Shown here: piece by piece, positions 16,748 through 27,322 of the stretch | Layout: each line of letters begins with the position of its first letter | How positions within the stretch are numbered: the first letter of the stretch is position 1 | Assembly: GCA_011053245.1 (NCBI GenBank) | Contig: DRGS01000110.1 | Coordinates: forward strand, 12,619-76,618 | Source: Phycisphaerales bacterium | GTDB lineage: Bacteria; Planctomycetota; Phycisphaerae; Sedimentisphaerales; Anaerohalosphaeraceae | Direction: 5' to 3' | DNA: 64,000 nucleotides | Notes under the pieces: generated by a model | What the model was told of the DNA's origin: nothing | Databases searched by the model: none | What the model saw: only the letters and a program-made list of their open reading frames with translations | Program-made: the position numbers and the translations under genes

Positions 16748-18228
16748 GCGTAAAACTGGAAAAGAAGGATCTTTCGAATCTTGTGATATTGCTGGCTGTG
16801 GGTGCTGTGATAGGTGTGTACCTGATCGCTACGACGGTTATCATATCAAAGGATGGCGTATATTACATTGAACGAGCCCGGCAATTTGCTAATGATCCAG
16901 TGCCCGTTATAAAGGGGCATCCTTTCGGTTTCCCATTTCTTATTTTTTTAGCTCACAAGATTGCAAATATTTTTTGTAATGGGACATCAGTGCATTCATG
17001 GATATACGCCGGCCAGGGGGTTGCATTGCTTTGCAGGTTGTTTGCGCTGATACCACTTTACTTTATTGGAAAGCTGCTGGTGGGAAAGAGGATGAGTTTC
17101 CTTGCTCTTTTGATACTTGTGGCGTTGCCTTATCCAGCCGAGCATGGGAGTGATGTGCTTCGCGGATGGCCGCATTTACTTTTTTTGTCTAGCGGGTTTT
17201 TGTGTTTGCTTTTGGGGGCGAAAAGTGGCAGATGGTGGTTGTTCGGTTTATCAGGTATTCTGGCGGGTCTCGGCCATATGATTCGCCCGGAATGTGCCCA
17301 GTTAGCCATTTACGGCACTGCGTGGCTTGTCATGTGTTTACTTCGGTCCAAAGACAATATGCCAAGGGGCAAGGCGACCATTGCGTTGCTGGCGCTTCTG
17401 GCATGTTTCGCTATGACCGTAGGGCCTTATGTCAAAGTTAAAGGCAAGGTATTGCCGCCAAAGCTTGATGGGCTTATCGGTTCTCTTTCGCCGGGGCATC
17501 ACGGTGAGTTTGTTGAAAGCGATGTAAAATATGCTGCCTCGGGACCGGATATTGGTATGATCAAAGGCGTTGGGAAGTTGATCAGCAGGATCAGTGAAAA
17601 TCTCATGCATTTTTTTACGCCAGCATTATTCATAGGCCTTTATGTGTGTTTACGCAAACATTTAATGGCAAACGAAGAAAAGTTCTTTATGGTAAGTTTC
17701 ATTGTGATCAATGTGCTGATGATGGTATTACTGTACCGTGACTACGAATACATCAGCAGGAGGCATTGTATGCCGCTTGTCGTTTTGACAATCTTTTATG
17801 TGCCGTTTGGCTTGAATGTTTTGGCTGCATGGATAAATGAAAGATTCTGCCGTGATGGTTCGTCTGGGACTGGAGCCAATCGCATGTTTGCTATTCTTAT
17901 CATTGTCGGATTTGCAATTTGCATTCCAAAACTTCTTCGACCTTTGGGGTGCAATAAAAAAGCGTACTTGCAGGCGTCAAAGTGGCTCAGTGAAAATACC
18001 AACAAGGATGCTGTTATTGCTTCAAATGACAGCCGATTCAGTTTCTATGCAGGCAGGGAATGGGTCGCTGTTCGTAACGATACTGTTCCGGATGTCGCCG
18101 ATTATGTCGTTGAAATAGCGAAAAATAACGGTGAGTACCAAAGTCAGAATGATGACTTGAGTGAGGTGCATTCAATTCCGTTTAAGAAGGAAAAGAAAAG
18201 CAGTATTGTAATTTATGAAAAGATCTAA
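16744..18228 (+). CDS. GT-C type membrane glycosyltransferase (PMT/ArnT-like)
   Basis: A 494-residue polytopic membrane protein. Near the N-terminus, after the first helix, an extracytoplasmic loop has '[19 protein letters not shown]' and 'KGHPFGFP', the acidic-loop pattern of dolichyl/undecaprenyl-phosphate-dependent GT39-type transferases. About ten hydrophobic segments follow, with a short soluble C-terminal tail ('[18 protein letters not shown]'). It should transfer a sugar from a polyprenyl phosphate on the outer face of the inner membrane. It starts with TTG overlapping the UXS stop, so the two are coupled. Confidence 0.75.
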   Translation: MSVKLEKKDLSNLVILLAVGAVIGVYLIATTVIISKDGVYYIERARQFANDPVPVIKGHPFGFPFLIFLAHKIANIFCNGTSVHSWIYAGQGVALLCRLFALIPLYFIGKLLVGKRMSFLALLILVALPYPAEHGSDVLRGWPHLLFLSSGFLCLLLGAKSGRWWLFGLSGILAGLGHMIRPECAQLAIYGTAWLVMCLLRSKDNMPRGKATIALLALLACFAMTVGPYVKVKGKVLPPKLDGLIGSLSPGHHGEFVESDVKYAASGPDIGMIKGVGKLISRISENLMHFFTPALFIGLYVCLRKHLMANEEKFFMVSFIVINVLMMVLLYRDYEYISRRHCMPLVVLTIFYVPFGLNVLAAWINERFCRDGSSGTGANRMFAILIIVGFAICIPKLLRPLGCNKKAYLQASKWLSENTNKDAVIASNDSRFSFYAGREWVAVRNDTVPDVADYVVEIAKNNGEYQSQNDDLSEVHSIPFKKEKKSSIVIYEKI

Positions 18229-18276
18229 AAAGAATTATACACTATTTGGTTTTCCAGCAAAGCCATGGGAGTCAGT

Positions 18277-19332
18277 TTAATTATCAGCCTTTTGATGTTT
18301 TAAATGCCATGCAACTTTTTCAAATACGAGGTCCACGCTTACAGCCTCTATGGCATAGATCGGATCGGAACTATCAATCTCGCTGCCACGTCCATTCGGA
18401 TCAATCGCAACGATGGCATTTTTACATCGATATGGATTTATTCTGGCAGGATTGGTCGGTCCAAATATCATTACCACCGGCTTGCCAAGAGCAACGGCAA
18501 TGTGGCCGGGGCCGGTATCATTAGTTACGGTTAAACTCGCACCGCTTAGGATTGCTACTAATTGTGAAATATCTGTCAGACCAGCAAAATTCACAATCGG
18601 AACATTTGTGTTGGCCTTGATATTTTCGATGATCTGCTTTTCGGTTTTGGTCCCGATGGCAATTACGGGAAGAGTAAACTCTGCATTTATCCGTTCGGCA
18701 AGAGCAGCAAAATATTCAGGGGGCCAGCATTTGTGCGAGTGTGCAGCGCCAGCTATGAAAACAATATAGTTGCCATAGGTCAACTCGTATTCTGCCAATA
18801 GCTTAGTTACACTTTCAACTGCTTCCGGTGTTGGAGACAAATCATAGTTGAGCGTTATTTTAGAGGCGCCGGTTGCCGTGATAATCTTTTCATAGCAGTC
18901 AATCACATGGACGGCATTGTCTTCGAGTGATATTTTATGGGTATAGAAAATAGAAGCTAACTCTCTTGCTTTTTTCATCCCGAAACGTTTTTTGCAGCCG
19001 GTAAACCACGAGAAAATGGCAGTTCTCAGTAAACCTTGCAGGTCGATTACAAGATCGAATTCGCCTTTCCGGAGTTTAGTGACAAGCCTGACAAGTTCGG
19101 CAAACGCCTTTGGACAGCACCACCACTTACCAAGGAGCTTGCGATCAAAGATAATCATATCGTCAAGGTTCGGAACACTATTAAGGAGCGGGGCAAATTC
19201 TGGACGGACAAACCATGTGATCTTCGCTTCTGGGGAACTCGCGCGAAGCGACGCCAATGCTGGCAGCGCAAGAACAATGTCGCCCAAAGCTGATGGTTTC
19301 AATATTAGAATATTCTTTGGAGTATTTGGCAT
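18277..19332 (-). CDS. GT9-family (heptosyltransferase-like) glycosyltransferase
   Basis: A 351-residue GT9 protein. It opens 'ILILKPSALGDIVLALPAL' with the conserved GD, continues with 'FDLVIDLQGLLRTAIFSWF' and ends with 'VTNDTGPGHIAVALGKPVV' (about residues 283-301), which matches heptosyltransferase I/II. In Gram-negative bacteria such enzymes add heptose to the lipopolysaccharide core. No heptose pathway gene is visible in this window, so the true donor may differ. It converges with the GT-C gene, leaving only ~50 bases between. Confidence 0.88.
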   Translation of the reverse strand: MPNTPKNILILKPSALGDIVLALPALASLRASSPEAKITWFVRPEFAPLLNSVPNLDDMIIFDRKLLGKWWCCPKAFAELVRLVTKLRKGEFDLVIDLQGLLRTAIFSWFTGCKKRFGMKKARELASIFYTHKISLEDNAVHVIDCYEKIITATGASKITLNYDLSPTPEAVESVTKLLAEYELTYGNYIVFIAGAAHSHKCWPPEYFAALAERINAEFTLPVIAIGTKTEKQIIENIKANTNVPIVNFAGLTDISQLVAILSGASLTVTNDTGPGHIAVALGKPVVMIFGPTNPARINPYRCKNAIVAIDPNGRGSEIDSSDPIYAIEAVSVDLVFEKVAWHLKHQKADN

Positions 19333-19383
19333 AGTTATCTGCTATCACATATAAAAGATTATCGTTTTGCACGGTTACTGGCA

Positions 19384-20652
19384 TTAAAAACCTTTTCGTA
19401 GGATTATTACTGGAATCGTTTTGATCATCAGGTATATGTTCAGCAGTACCGATCTGCGTTGGATGTAGAGGTAGTCGTATTTGATCTTGTGCTGGGGTTT
19501 GAGGTCGTAGGAACGTCTGATCTGGGCAAGACCGGTGAGTCCGGGCTTTACTGCCATTCTGAGGCCTCTAAGGGCTTTATGAAGCTTAGCAAAGTACGGT
19601 CTTTCGGGCCTTGGGCCAACCATGGACATATGACCCTTGAGTACGTTCGCCAGTTGCGGCAGTTCATCAATTCTTGTTTGTCTAAGGATCTTACCAACCG
19701 GAGTTATTCTGTCATCGTTACTACAGGCCCACACAGGTCCGGTTTTTTTTTCAGCTCCATCGGTCATGGTTCTAAACTTGACGAGCTTAAAGACAATTCC
19801 ATCTTTTCCGGATCGTTCCTGAACATAGAATATCGGGCCAGGCGAGGTTAATTTTATAGTTAAAGCGGTTAAGATCATAATTGGTGCAGTAAAAATTATT
19901 ATGGAAACGGCCGCAGTGACATCTACCATTCTCATCATAAACTCTTCCCATTCAGATTTTCTTCCAAGAAAAGTTGCGAGGAAATCAACAGAGTTTTTCT
20001 CTGTAATATTGCCGGATAGAATGTCAGCATAGAGGGCAGGACTAAAGGACACATTGACTTTTGACTTTAAGAGTAGAAAGAGAAGCAGGTTAAGCTGGGA
20101 ATCTTCATGGATCTTTTCACAAAGAATTATCTCATCAACATTAGGATAACTAAGAATATCTTCGATTTTATCTACCGTTATCTTTTCCAAAAGACCCTTG
20201 TTTTCAAGTAGGTTGTCAATCTTTTCTTTGCCAATTACAATAACGCGTTTTTTTATGCGTTTTGCAAGTCTTAGTAGTGTGATATTGCATGTTGAAATTA
20301 GCAGAAAACCAAGCGGGAAGGAAATCGCAAAAACACTCGATGGAAAGGCTGCCCACTGGAGTCGAAAAATATAGACAAGCATAAACCCAAACATTGTCCC
20401 AAAAAACATTCCAAGAAAAATGTTCTTATAAACATTCCAGTGACTGACAAACCTTCGCCTGAATACTCTTGAAAGGGCAAATGCCAGCATATACGAGAAA
20501 GTGAGAAAGACAAAATTGCTCTTAAAGGGCAGGAAGTTATTTTCGGGCAGAGGCAGGCCGTAGCGAATATAAAACGACAAGAGAAAAACCGCGTTGATCA
20601 GCAGAGTGTCTATTAAGAATAAAATAAACTGTATTATCATATGTTTAGCCAT
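19384..20652 (-). CDS. Polyprenyl-phosphate sugar-1-phosphate transferase (initiating enzyme)
   Basis: About 422 residues from the ATG at 20652; a TTG start at 20706 would overlap the neighbour. The N-terminal half has four or five membrane segments and a CoA-binding-like loop. The C-terminal third is the bacterial sugar transferase domain, with 'TSPGPIFYVQERSGKDG', 'FKLVKFRTM', 'RQTRIDELPQLANVLKG' and 'MVGPRPERPYF'. It starts glycan synthesis by moving a sugar phosphate from a UDP-sugar to undecaprenyl phosphate. WbaP/WecP-like family members do this for O-antigens and exopolysaccharides. It follows a GT2 gene with a 16-base gap. Confidence 0.92.
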   Translation of the reverse strand: MAKHMIIQFILFLIDTLLINAVFLLSFYIRYGLPLPENNFLPFKSNFVFLTFSYMLAFALSRVFRRRFVSHWNVYKNIFLGMFFGTMFGFMLVYIFRLQWAAFPSSVFAISFPLGFLLISTCNITLLRLAKRIKKRVIVIGKEKIDNLLENKGLLEKITVDKIEDILSYPNVDEIILCEKIHEDSQLNLLLFLLLKSKVNVSFSPALYADILSGNITEKNSVDFLATFLGRKSEWEEFMMRMVDVTAAVSIIIFTAPIMILTALTIKLTSPGPIFYVQERSGKDGIVFKLVKFRTMTDGAEKKTGPVWACSNDDRITPVGKILRQTRIDELPQLANVLKGHMSMVGPRPERPYFAKLHKALRGLRMAVKPGLTGLAQIRRSYDLKPQHKIKYDYLYIQRRSVLLNIYLMIKTIPVIILRKGF

Positions 20653-20668
20653 CTCTGGGAAAAAAGAA

Positions 20669-21445
20669 TCATCTATCGCAGGCAGGTCGTTTGAAAATCT
20701 GTACAATTTTAACTATAGGTTTATTTATAAAGTAAAATGGCGAAGGTTTCAAGTTATTAAGTTTAAATGCTTTAAGGATTTCAATATTACCGGCAATTCT
20801 GCCTTTCCAGCCATATGCCTTGCCGCCAGTTCGCATTTTAACGATAGTCTGAGGTAAATATCCAACTTTTATTTGGTGTTTTTCAATAAAACGAAGCATG
20901 AGCTCAAAATCAGCGGCAATTTTCATGTCATCCCGGAAATATCCATATTTTTCATAAACCTCACGTCGGCAAAAAAAAGTGGGGTGGGGCGGTACCCAGC
21001 CTTTGCCGAAGGCCCCGGCTATATAATCGCCGGATTTCCAGAAACGAACTGCCTTGGACGTATCTTCAGGCTCAACGTATACTAGATCTGCATAAACAGC
21101 ATCAAGCTGCTGACTTTCCATTGACTCGACTACATTGGACACCACGGAATCCGAAGCATAAAAATCATCCGCATTAAGAATCCCAATAATATCCCCCGTT
21201 GCCAAGGCTATACCCTTATTCATAGCATCATAAATACCCTCATCAGGCTCAGAAAGAAACCTGGAAATTCTGGAATTGAGTTGGGTTCGGGCGTGAGAAA
21301 CTTTTTTATGGGTTTCGTCAGAGGACTTGCCATCGATAATAATATGTTCAATTTCCGGAAAGGTTTGCTTTTGTACAGACTCAATCGCGCCAGAAATAGT
21401 TTCGGCACTATTTCTGGTTACGGTTATAATGGTTGTTTTCGGCAT
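20669..21445 (-). CDS. GT2-family glycosyltransferase (GT-A fold)
   Basis: A 258-residue inverting transferase of the WcaA/colanic acid type: 'TIITVTRNSAETISGAIESV' at the start, 'EHIIIDGKSSDETH', 'EPDEGIYDAMNKGIALATGD' and the metal-binding 'GILNADDFY' (about residues 89-97), then 'FFCRREVYEKYGYFRDDMKI'. It is a complete single-domain protein. It sits directly upstream of the initiating transferase on the same strand and probably adds an early sugar of the repeat unit. Confidence 0.9.
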   Translation of the reverse strand: MPKTTIITVTRNSAETISGAIESVQKQTFPEIEHIIIDGKSSDETHKKVSHARTQLNSRISRFLSEPDEGIYDAMNKGIALATGDIIGILNADDFYASDSVVSNVVESMESQQLDAVYADLVYVEPEDTSKAVRFWKSGDYIAGAFGKGWVPPHPTFFCRREVYEKYGYFRDDMKIAADFELMLRFIEKHQIKVGYLPQTIVKMRTGGKAYGWKGRIAGNIEILKAFKLNNLKPSPFYFINKPIVKIVQIFKRPACDR

Positions 21446-21567
21446 TACCTTGCCCCGATCTGACTGGTAGATGTGTTTGTTGGGCAGTTAATCTGACACA
21501 TGAGATTTGGACCTTATTAATGGAATAACTCTCCGTCTTTTGAATGGATCAGTTTTCGGGGCGAAGG

Positions 21568-23310
21568 TCATCTTTTGACCACAAAGTTGCCTAGCGCTAA
21601 TACATCCATATTAGTTCGCAAAAAACAATCCAACGCTTCTTTGGGATGGCATACAATTGGTTCGTTTTCATTAAATGATGTGTTTAGCAGGATAGGCACG
21701 TTGGTTATATCATAGAATTCTCTTATGAGGTTGTAATACAACGGATTTTGTGTCTCTGTCACTGTTTGTAGACGTCCAGAGCCATTGACATGAGTGACGG
21801 CTGGGATTTCTTTTCGTTTCTCTTTTTTGATTTGCAAAACTTGCAACATAAATGGAACGTCGCAATCTTTTTCAAACCAATCTTTTACTGATTCCCGTAG
21901 TATTGAGGGGGCAAACGGACGAAAGGATTCACGTCTTTTTATTTTGATATTTAAAATCTCTTTCATGTCTGCACGTCGCGGATCACACAGGATACTCCTG
22001 TTGCCAAGGGCTCTTGGTCCCCACTCCATTTTATCTTGGAACCATCCTATTACTTTGCCATCAGCTATGTGTTTGGCAATCTGTTTGCACAGGTCTGCAT
22101 CTTCAAATTTGTTCACTGAGCAGTTACACGCTTTTATTTCGTTGATCTGCGAGTCCAACACCTCGCGTAATTCATCCTCGTTGTATCTGGGTCCCCAATA
22201 AGCATGTTCCATAATGAAGTTTCTTTTGTTACCAAGAAGGCTATGCCACATATAGAACGCTGCGCCTATTGAACCGCCTGCATCCCCGGCTGCTGGCTGT
22301 ATATAAATATTTTTAAATGCCGTGTTGTCAAGGATCTTGCCATTAGCCACACTGTTCATAGCGCAACCGCCGGCCACACAGAGATTGTCTGATTTTGTTA
22401 CATCATAAAGCTTGTTAAGCATTGCAAAAAAAGCTTCTTCGTACATAGCTTGCAAAGAGGCTGCGATATCTTTGTGCCTTTGCGTCACCTCTTCTCCCTT
22501 TTCTCTTGCTGGGCCCAGTAACTTTACGAGTTTATCTGTGAAAACACATCCAATAGTCGGAGCGGTGTTTTCCCATGCCATATCCACGCTTTTGTCATGA
22601 TGTCTAAAGTAGTCAAGATCCAGTTCGAATGCGCCGTCATCTTTGACCAACACGATCTTTCGCATTTCATTTATATATGCCGGTTTTCCATACGGGGCAA
22701 GTCCCATTACCTTGTATTCGGCACCATAAGCCGGGAAGCCAAGATACTGTGTTATTGCCAGATAAAATATTCCCAAAGAATGCGGGTATGGGACTTTGTT
22801 AAAGATGCTGATGTCATTTTCATTACCCATTGCCATCATACAGCTTAAAAAATCCCCAAAGCCGTCTACAGAGATCAACGCTGACTTTTGGAAAGGAGAA
22901 ACCAAAAAACTTGATGAAAGATGTGCCCTGTGGTGTTCAATGAATCTAAACTTTGCTTTTGATTCGCTATCTAACCCCATTTTCCGTTGAAATTCATCGG
23001 CGATTTTGCCGATCTTACTTTTGTTTCGGAGTCGATCTTTCAGAGTGGATATTGAAGGCCGTTTGGCAAGAACGTAAGCGATCTTTTTTAATAGATTCGC
23101 TTTCGGATTCCGATTGATGGCAACGTAATCAATGTCTTTGGCGGTTATTCCACAGGCGTCCAGGCAGTGCTTGATCGCTTCTGTGGGGAAACCAGACCAA
23201 TGTTTCACTCTGTTAAACCGTTCCTCTTCAACTGCAATGACAAGTTGTCCGTCTTTAATTAAAGCAGCCGAAGAGTCGGCATGGTAGGCATTCAATCCTA
23301 GAATATACAT
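21568..23310 (-). CDS. NodU/CmcH-family carbamoyltransferase
   Basis: A 580-residue O-carbamoyltransferase that uses carbamoyl phosphate and ATP to carbamoylate a hydroxyl. The N-terminal Kae1-like domain shows 'LGLNAYHADSSAALI', 'EEERFNRVKHWSGFP', 'EHHRAHLSSSF' and 'AGGCAMNSVANGK'. The C-terminal YrdC-like domain shows 'DKMEWGPRALGNRSIL', 'FRPFAPSIL' and 'LLNTSFN'. The length is right for NodU. In this setting it probably carbamoylates a sugar of the surface glycan, as in nodulation factors and some O-antigens. It sits between two glycosyltransferases. Confidence 0.93.
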   Translation of the reverse strand: MYILGLNAYHADSSAALIKDGQLVIAVEEERFNRVKHWSGFPTEAIKHCLDACGITAKDIDYVAINRNPKANLLKKIAYVLAKRPSISTLKDRLRNKSKIGKIADEFQRKMGLDSESKAKFRFIEHHRAHLSSSFLVSPFQKSALISVDGFGDFLSCMMAMGNENDISIFNKVPYPHSLGIFYLAITQYLGFPAYGAEYKVMGLAPYGKPAYINEMRKIVLVKDDGAFELDLDYFRHHDKSVDMAWENTAPTIGCVFTDKLVKLLGPAREKGEEVTQRHKDIAASLQAMYEEAFFAMLNKLYDVTKSDNLCVAGGCAMNSVANGKILDNTAFKNIYIQPAAGDAGGSIGAAFYMWHSLLGNKRNFIMEHAYWGPRYNEDELREVLDSQINEIKACNCSVNKFEDADLCKQIAKHIADGKVIGWFQDKMEWGPRALGNRSILCDPRRADMKEILNIKIKRRESFRPFAPSILRESVKDWFEKDCDVPFMLQVLQIKKEKRKEIPAVTHVNGSGRLQTVTETQNPLYYNLIREFYDITNVPILLNTSFNENEPIVCHPKEALDCFLRTNMDVLALGNFVVKR

Positions 23311-23353
23311 TTTGGTTCCTCGTCAACGATAGGCTTGTTTCTTATCAGATCGG

Positions 23354-24529
23354 TTAAACTTTAAGCTCGATCACTTCTTTGTAAATTTGTTGGATACTAT
23401 TTGCATAAACTTTATTTGTAAAGTTTTCTAAAACACGTTGGCGACCGTTTTCGCCCAGTCTTTGTGCTTGATCGTTGTCTTTAAGCAGTTTAACAATAGC
23501 ATCGGACATTGCTTTTGGGTTTTCTTTAGGGACCAGAATCCCTGTTTGGCCGTTCAGCACTTCTTCGGAGTTGCCTTCAACATCGGTTACTATAAGAGGT
23601 CTTTTCATTGCCATCGCTTCTATAGGAACGATTGGACCTGCTTCTGTTAGCGATGGCTGTACAACAACATCAAGCGATGCTAATACGTTTGGGATGTCAC
23701 TGCGTAAGCCTGTGTAATGAAGCGAATCGGCAATTCCCAAGTGCATAGCCTTTTCCTTTATTTGTTTGAAATAGCTGTTGTCATCGGCTATTTCTGTATT
23801 TCCAACTATAACAAATTGCGCATGGTAACCCTGTGCCAATACGTGCTTACAGGCGTCGACGAAATTGTGATGTCCTTTTCGCGGATCAAAATTAGCTATC
23901 ATCCCGACAAGCGGGACATTTTCATTGATGTCCAATTCGGCTTTTAGCGTAGGTTTAATATTATCCGGGTCAAATATGCTTATGTCGATGCCATTGTGAA
24001 CTGTGCGGATCTTATTGGCACGGGCACCGGAATCGATATAGGATTGTCTGACGATATCGGAGACACTGATCAGCACATTGCTGAAATTGTTTAGGATGAA
24101 CATGGTCAGACGTCCTACCAGATAAGGAGACAAAACACTTAGTCCATGCAAGTGGGAAACCGCAGGTGTCTTTGCGATCCGTGCAGCGAAATTGCCGCCC
24201 CAGCATGCTTCGGAGTTCACATGAACGAGATCGACTTTTTGCTCGATGATCAGTTTTGCAATTCTTTTAGCACATGACATCATGCCTGTCAGAAACTGCG
24301 ACTGACGAAAGGGAGAGAAAGATCGCAAAATGGTTTTAATACCGCAGTCAAAATACGCTTTAGCACCAAGGCTGATGAAATCATCAGCTTCGGCTCCGGG
24401 TTCCTGCAAGACTACTGATGGCGCAAACTGCGTACGATCAAGATTAGAGACTAGTTCGCGAAGACTTTGATGTGGTCCCGATTTATAAGCATAAGGCTGT
24501 ATGTATAATATGTGATAGGGCAGTGACAT
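23354..24529 (-). CDS. GT4-family glycosyltransferase
   Basis: A 391-residue GT-B enzyme. The N-terminal half has 'ILYIQPYAYKSGPHQSLREL' and 'HVNSEACWGGNFAAR'. The C-terminal half has 'NFDPRKGHHNFVDA' and the EX7E motif 'EAGPIVPIE' (about residues 294-302), then 'GNSEEVLNGQTGILVP'. It is a typical retaining transferase for glycan assembly. It follows the Wzy-like gene on the same strand with a short gap. Confidence 0.9.
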   Translation of the reverse strand: MSLPYHILYIQPYAYKSGPHQSLRELVSNLDRTQFAPSVVLQEPGAEADDFISLGAKAYFDCGIKTILRSFSPFRQSQFLTGMMSCAKRIAKLIIEQKVDLVHVNSEACWGGNFAARIAKTPAVSHLHGLSVLSPYLVGRLTMFILNNFSNVLISVSDIVRQSYIDSGARANKIRTVHNGIDISIFDPDNIKPTLKAELDINENVPLVGMIANFDPRKGHHNFVDACKHVLAQGYHAQFVIVGNTEIADDNSYFKQIKEKAMHLGIADSLHYTGLRSDIPNVLASLDVVVQPSLTEAGPIVPIEAMAMKRPLIVTDVEGNSEEVLNGQTGILVPKENPKAMSDAIVKLLKDNDQAQRLGENGRQRVLENFTNKVYANSIQQIYKEVIELKV

Positions 24530-24567
24530 AGTTCCCGCAATATTTAGATGTTATTTAAAAGGGCAAT

Positions 24568-25977
24568 TTATTGTTTTATTAAAAGGTTTTGTTGTCTGCA
24601 CAAACGCATACGACAAAACCACGCCATGCAAAAGAAAAATATAAGATTGTAGATTACGTCTATGCAAATAAACATATCAAATCCAAACCCGTAGAGCCAT
24701 CCCCAATAAGCACGAAAAATGATTGCCGCATAGAGCAAGTTTAAAAAAGGGTCTTTTTCCGGTCGTCTTTTTAAAAGAAATTTGAAAAACAGGATCATAA
24801 GAAAAAACATTATTATAGAAAAAAAAGAAAAGATCACTGAGGTTTCGCCAAAAAGAGTCACTTGGTCGGAATTCATTCCTGTTTTCGGCAAAGATCCATT
24901 TCGTGCATAAGTAAACATCCGGCTGGCATATGGGACGCCAAAGACATCAAAGCCCGGCGATAATTTGTCTGTTATAGACTTGAAGTAATACTTGAAAGAT
25001 ATGTATGGGGGATAAAGACTGTTTTCTGATGATTCAACATAATAATCAAAAAATCCCATTCTGGAACTAACAGCGCGGAATATGTTCCCAAATGAAGTTT
25101 TAATCGCTGAAATTCTTTCAATAAGATTATTCGTTTCTATATACCCTCTTTGATAAAACCGCATGATATTTCCGAGAAAAAAGTTCAGTCCTACAAGCGG
25201 GATCAAAAGTGTTGACATAACCAAATGTTTGGTTTTCATGATTATTGGGCCACAGCAAACTAATTTTGCGATTATAAACGCCAATATTAAGAACGCTATT
25301 GGTTGCTTGCTTCCAGAATAACAACGATATATACAATAAGTAGAAATAAGCGATGCGGCCCAACATTTGTGAGTTACACTAAGAGTTTTACCGGCAGCAA
25401 CAATATATGTTATTAATATAAGTATCGCAATTGCAGGCGAAAATATCGAAAGTATTATTCTGAAAGGCCCCATGAAAGAGGATGTTCCCGCATAGCCATC
25501 GCTCAAGAACACGCCTGACGCTATATCAAAAAGAATAACTATTGAAGTAAACAGCATGATTCTAGTTGCTCTTTGCTTAGTAATAGAGTGGTTCAGTTCA
25601 TTCATCTTTGGATTTAAAACGATTATAGCAAGTGACAAGGCAAGGTAATGATAACACAATTCCAGTATCTTACTGTTCATCAGGCCACTGGATATAGGAA
25701 TCCTCTCTAGTATAGTAGGCATGTCAAGAAGCAATAACATTGGGATTCGTGAATGATAAGCAATTAATATTAGGACTAACAATAGCTCCATGAATATATT
25801 TTTTCTTAGACCATTAATTATGATGGTACTCAAAATGCATAATGTGAATAAGGCGTAATATATTATGCTAGTAGCATCTAAATACTTATTTCCTTCTTTA
25901 AACAAAGTTAAATAAAGAAGTAAATTAGCAATCAAAATAAAATAAAAAATTGTATTCAGTCTTATCCGCATTTTCAA
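24568..25977 (-). CDS. Wzy-like O-antigen/polysaccharide polymerase
   Basis: A 469-residue, strongly hydrophobic protein with roughly ten to twelve membrane segments and one larger extracytoplasmic loop (about residues 300-375). No cofactor motifs are seen. Size, topology and place between glycosyltransferases, with a flippase elsewhere in the locus, fit a Wzy polymerase, which joins repeat units in the periplasm. Wzy proteins share little sequence, so the call rests on topology and context. Local base composition is AT-rich (many TTA/ATA codons), unlike the housekeeping genes, which is common for Wzy. Confidence 0.65.
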   Translation of the reverse strand: MKMRIRLNTIFYFILIANLLLYLTLFKEGNKYLDATSIIYYALFTLCILSTIIINGLRKNIFMELLLVLILIAYHSRIPMLLLLDMPTILERIPISSGLMNSKILELCYHYLALSLAIIVLNPKMNELNHSITKQRATRIMLFTSIVILFDIASGVFLSDGYAGTSSFMGPFRIILSIFSPAIAILILITYIVAAGKTLSVTHKCWAASLISTYCIYRCYSGSKQPIAFLILAFIIAKLVCCGPIIMKTKHLVMSTLLIPLVGLNFFLGNIMRFYQRGYIETNNLIERISAIKTSFGNIFRAVSSRMGFFDYYVESSENSLYPPYISFKYYFKSITDKLSPGFDVFGVPYASRMFTYARNGSLPKTGMNSDQVTLFGETSVIFSFFSIIMFFLMILFFKFLLKRRPEKDPFLNLLYAAIIFRAYWGWLYGFGFDMFICIDVIYNLIFFFCMAWFCRMRLCRQQNLLIKQ

Positions 25978-26090
25978 GCCGTTATTATGTATGGATTTGC
26001 ATGTTAAATGTTTCTGTTGGTTTTGTTTAGATGCAACCAGCCAAATTATCCTTGAAAGCTTCTTGGCACAGCCGCAGGTATAACTAAAGC

Positions 26091-27017
26091 TTAAATATTT
26101 TTAATGCGTTGTATATGAATCGTCATTATGTGACATGCTGATTTAAGCTTTAGATTCCAGCTACGGGATCTACACGATGCCTTGAACAATTTAAGGGCAT
26201 CGCTATATCGGCCCATTTTTTGCTTAAGCCTTCCTGTAATGTAACTTAAAAACAGTTCATGCTCTTTTCTGTCTTCACTATTCAAAAAGGAGATGTGTTT
26301 CTCGGACAAGGTTTTTTCTCGTACGAGCTGGTTTTCAGAAATCTCTGATATATTAGCGTCTCCCATCCAGTATTTACCCAGCGACATTGGGATATAGACG
26401 AATTTGTTAGTTACCCTGGAAATTTTTAACCAGAGATCAAAATCTTCAACCGCAAACAAAGATCGGTCTTCGTTTAATCCGCCAACGCTGTTGACGATCT
26501 CTTTTTTTACAACTACGCTTGAATTGCTCAAGGCATTTCCATTTGTCATCAGATCAACGAATGGAGAAGAGCTTAGCTTTCGAGTTCTTATTCTTTTTAA
26601 GGGCTTTTCGCTTTTCGATGTATAAATCTCAAGGTCATGATAAACAATGTCAGCTTTGGGAAAATAGTTCATTGCTATTTCTAATTTTTTCGGATACCAG
26701 CTGTCGTCAGAGTCAAGAAATGCCAAGTAGCATCCGGAGGCAATATTCACGCCCGCATTACGTGTGCGGGCAGGTCCGCCGTTGGTTTCTGATTTGACAA
26801 GTTTAAGGAAGCCGTCTTTGAAACACGAAAGCTCTTTTACAATAGAGACCGTATTGTCGGTGCTTTTGTCGTCAACAACAATGATCTCTAAAGGCTGAAG
26901 TGTTTGGGCTAAGACGCTGTCTATCGTTCTGCTAATATATTTGGATGCATTGTATGCAGGAATTATAACACTGCAATCGCAGCTGTGTTCTTTATTGATC
27001 TTTGTATCCAATTTCAA
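26091..27017 (-). CDS. GT2-family glycosyltransferase
   Basis: A 308-residue GT-A enzyme: '[21 protein letters not shown]' (about residues 15-35), '[14 protein letters not shown]', '[12 protein letters not shown]' and the DxD-type '[14 protein letters not shown]' (about 103-116). The best start is a TTG at 27017 that overlaps the stop of a UXS fragment just upstream and lacks a good ribosome site. Its original 5' end may have been altered when the UXS gene was broken. Its C-terminal ~80 residues are rich in Lys/Arg helices. Confidence 0.85.
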   Translation of the reverse strand: MKLDTKINKEHSCDCSVIIPAYNASKYISRTIDSVLAQTLQPLEIIVVDDKSTDNTVSIVKELSCFKDGFLKLVKSETNGGPARTRNAGVNIASGCYLAFLDSDDSWYPKKLEIAMNYFPKADIVYHDLEIYTSKSEKPLKRIRTRKLSSSPFVDLMTNGNALSNSSVVVKKEIVNSVGGLNEDRSLFAVEDFDLWLKISRVTNKFVYIPMSLGKYWMGDANISEISENQLVREKTLSEKHISFLNSEDRKEHELFLSYITGRLKQKMGRYSDALKLFKASCRSRSWNLKLKSACHIMTIHIQRIKNI

Positions 27018-27289
27018 TTTCCAATATTAATATTTCCCGGCCTACCTTGGTCCATCAAACGTATCAGCCTTTCTACCGTGTCATCAACAAAACAAAATGA
27101 CCGTGTATGTTCACCGTCGCCGAAAATTGCAATATCCTCACCGCGTAGTGCCTGCAAAATAAAATTGCTTATAACCCGCCTGTCATCCGGGCGCATTCGC
27201 GGCCCGTACATATTAAAAATGCGGGCGATACGAATATCGACATTGTTTTCGCGATAATAATCGAACATCACCGTCTCGGCTAATCGTTA
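27014..27289 (-). pseudogene. Internal fragment of a UDP-glucuronate decarboxylase/epimerase gene
   Basis: The frame encodes only the middle of an extended SDR: '[13 protein letters not shown]', '[20 protein letters not shown]', '[20 protein letters not shown]' and 'GNINIGN'. It aligns with residues ~150-245 of the intact UXS encoded at 15800. The Rossmann N-terminus and the C-terminus are both absent: a stop codon lies just upstream (27290-27292) and one at 27014. It is too short to fold as an enzyme. It marks recombination or deletion between sugar cassettes. Confidence 0.75.
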
Positions 27290-27322
27290 GAGGTTTTTGT
27301 TATCCCGATCGAAGCATATCGG

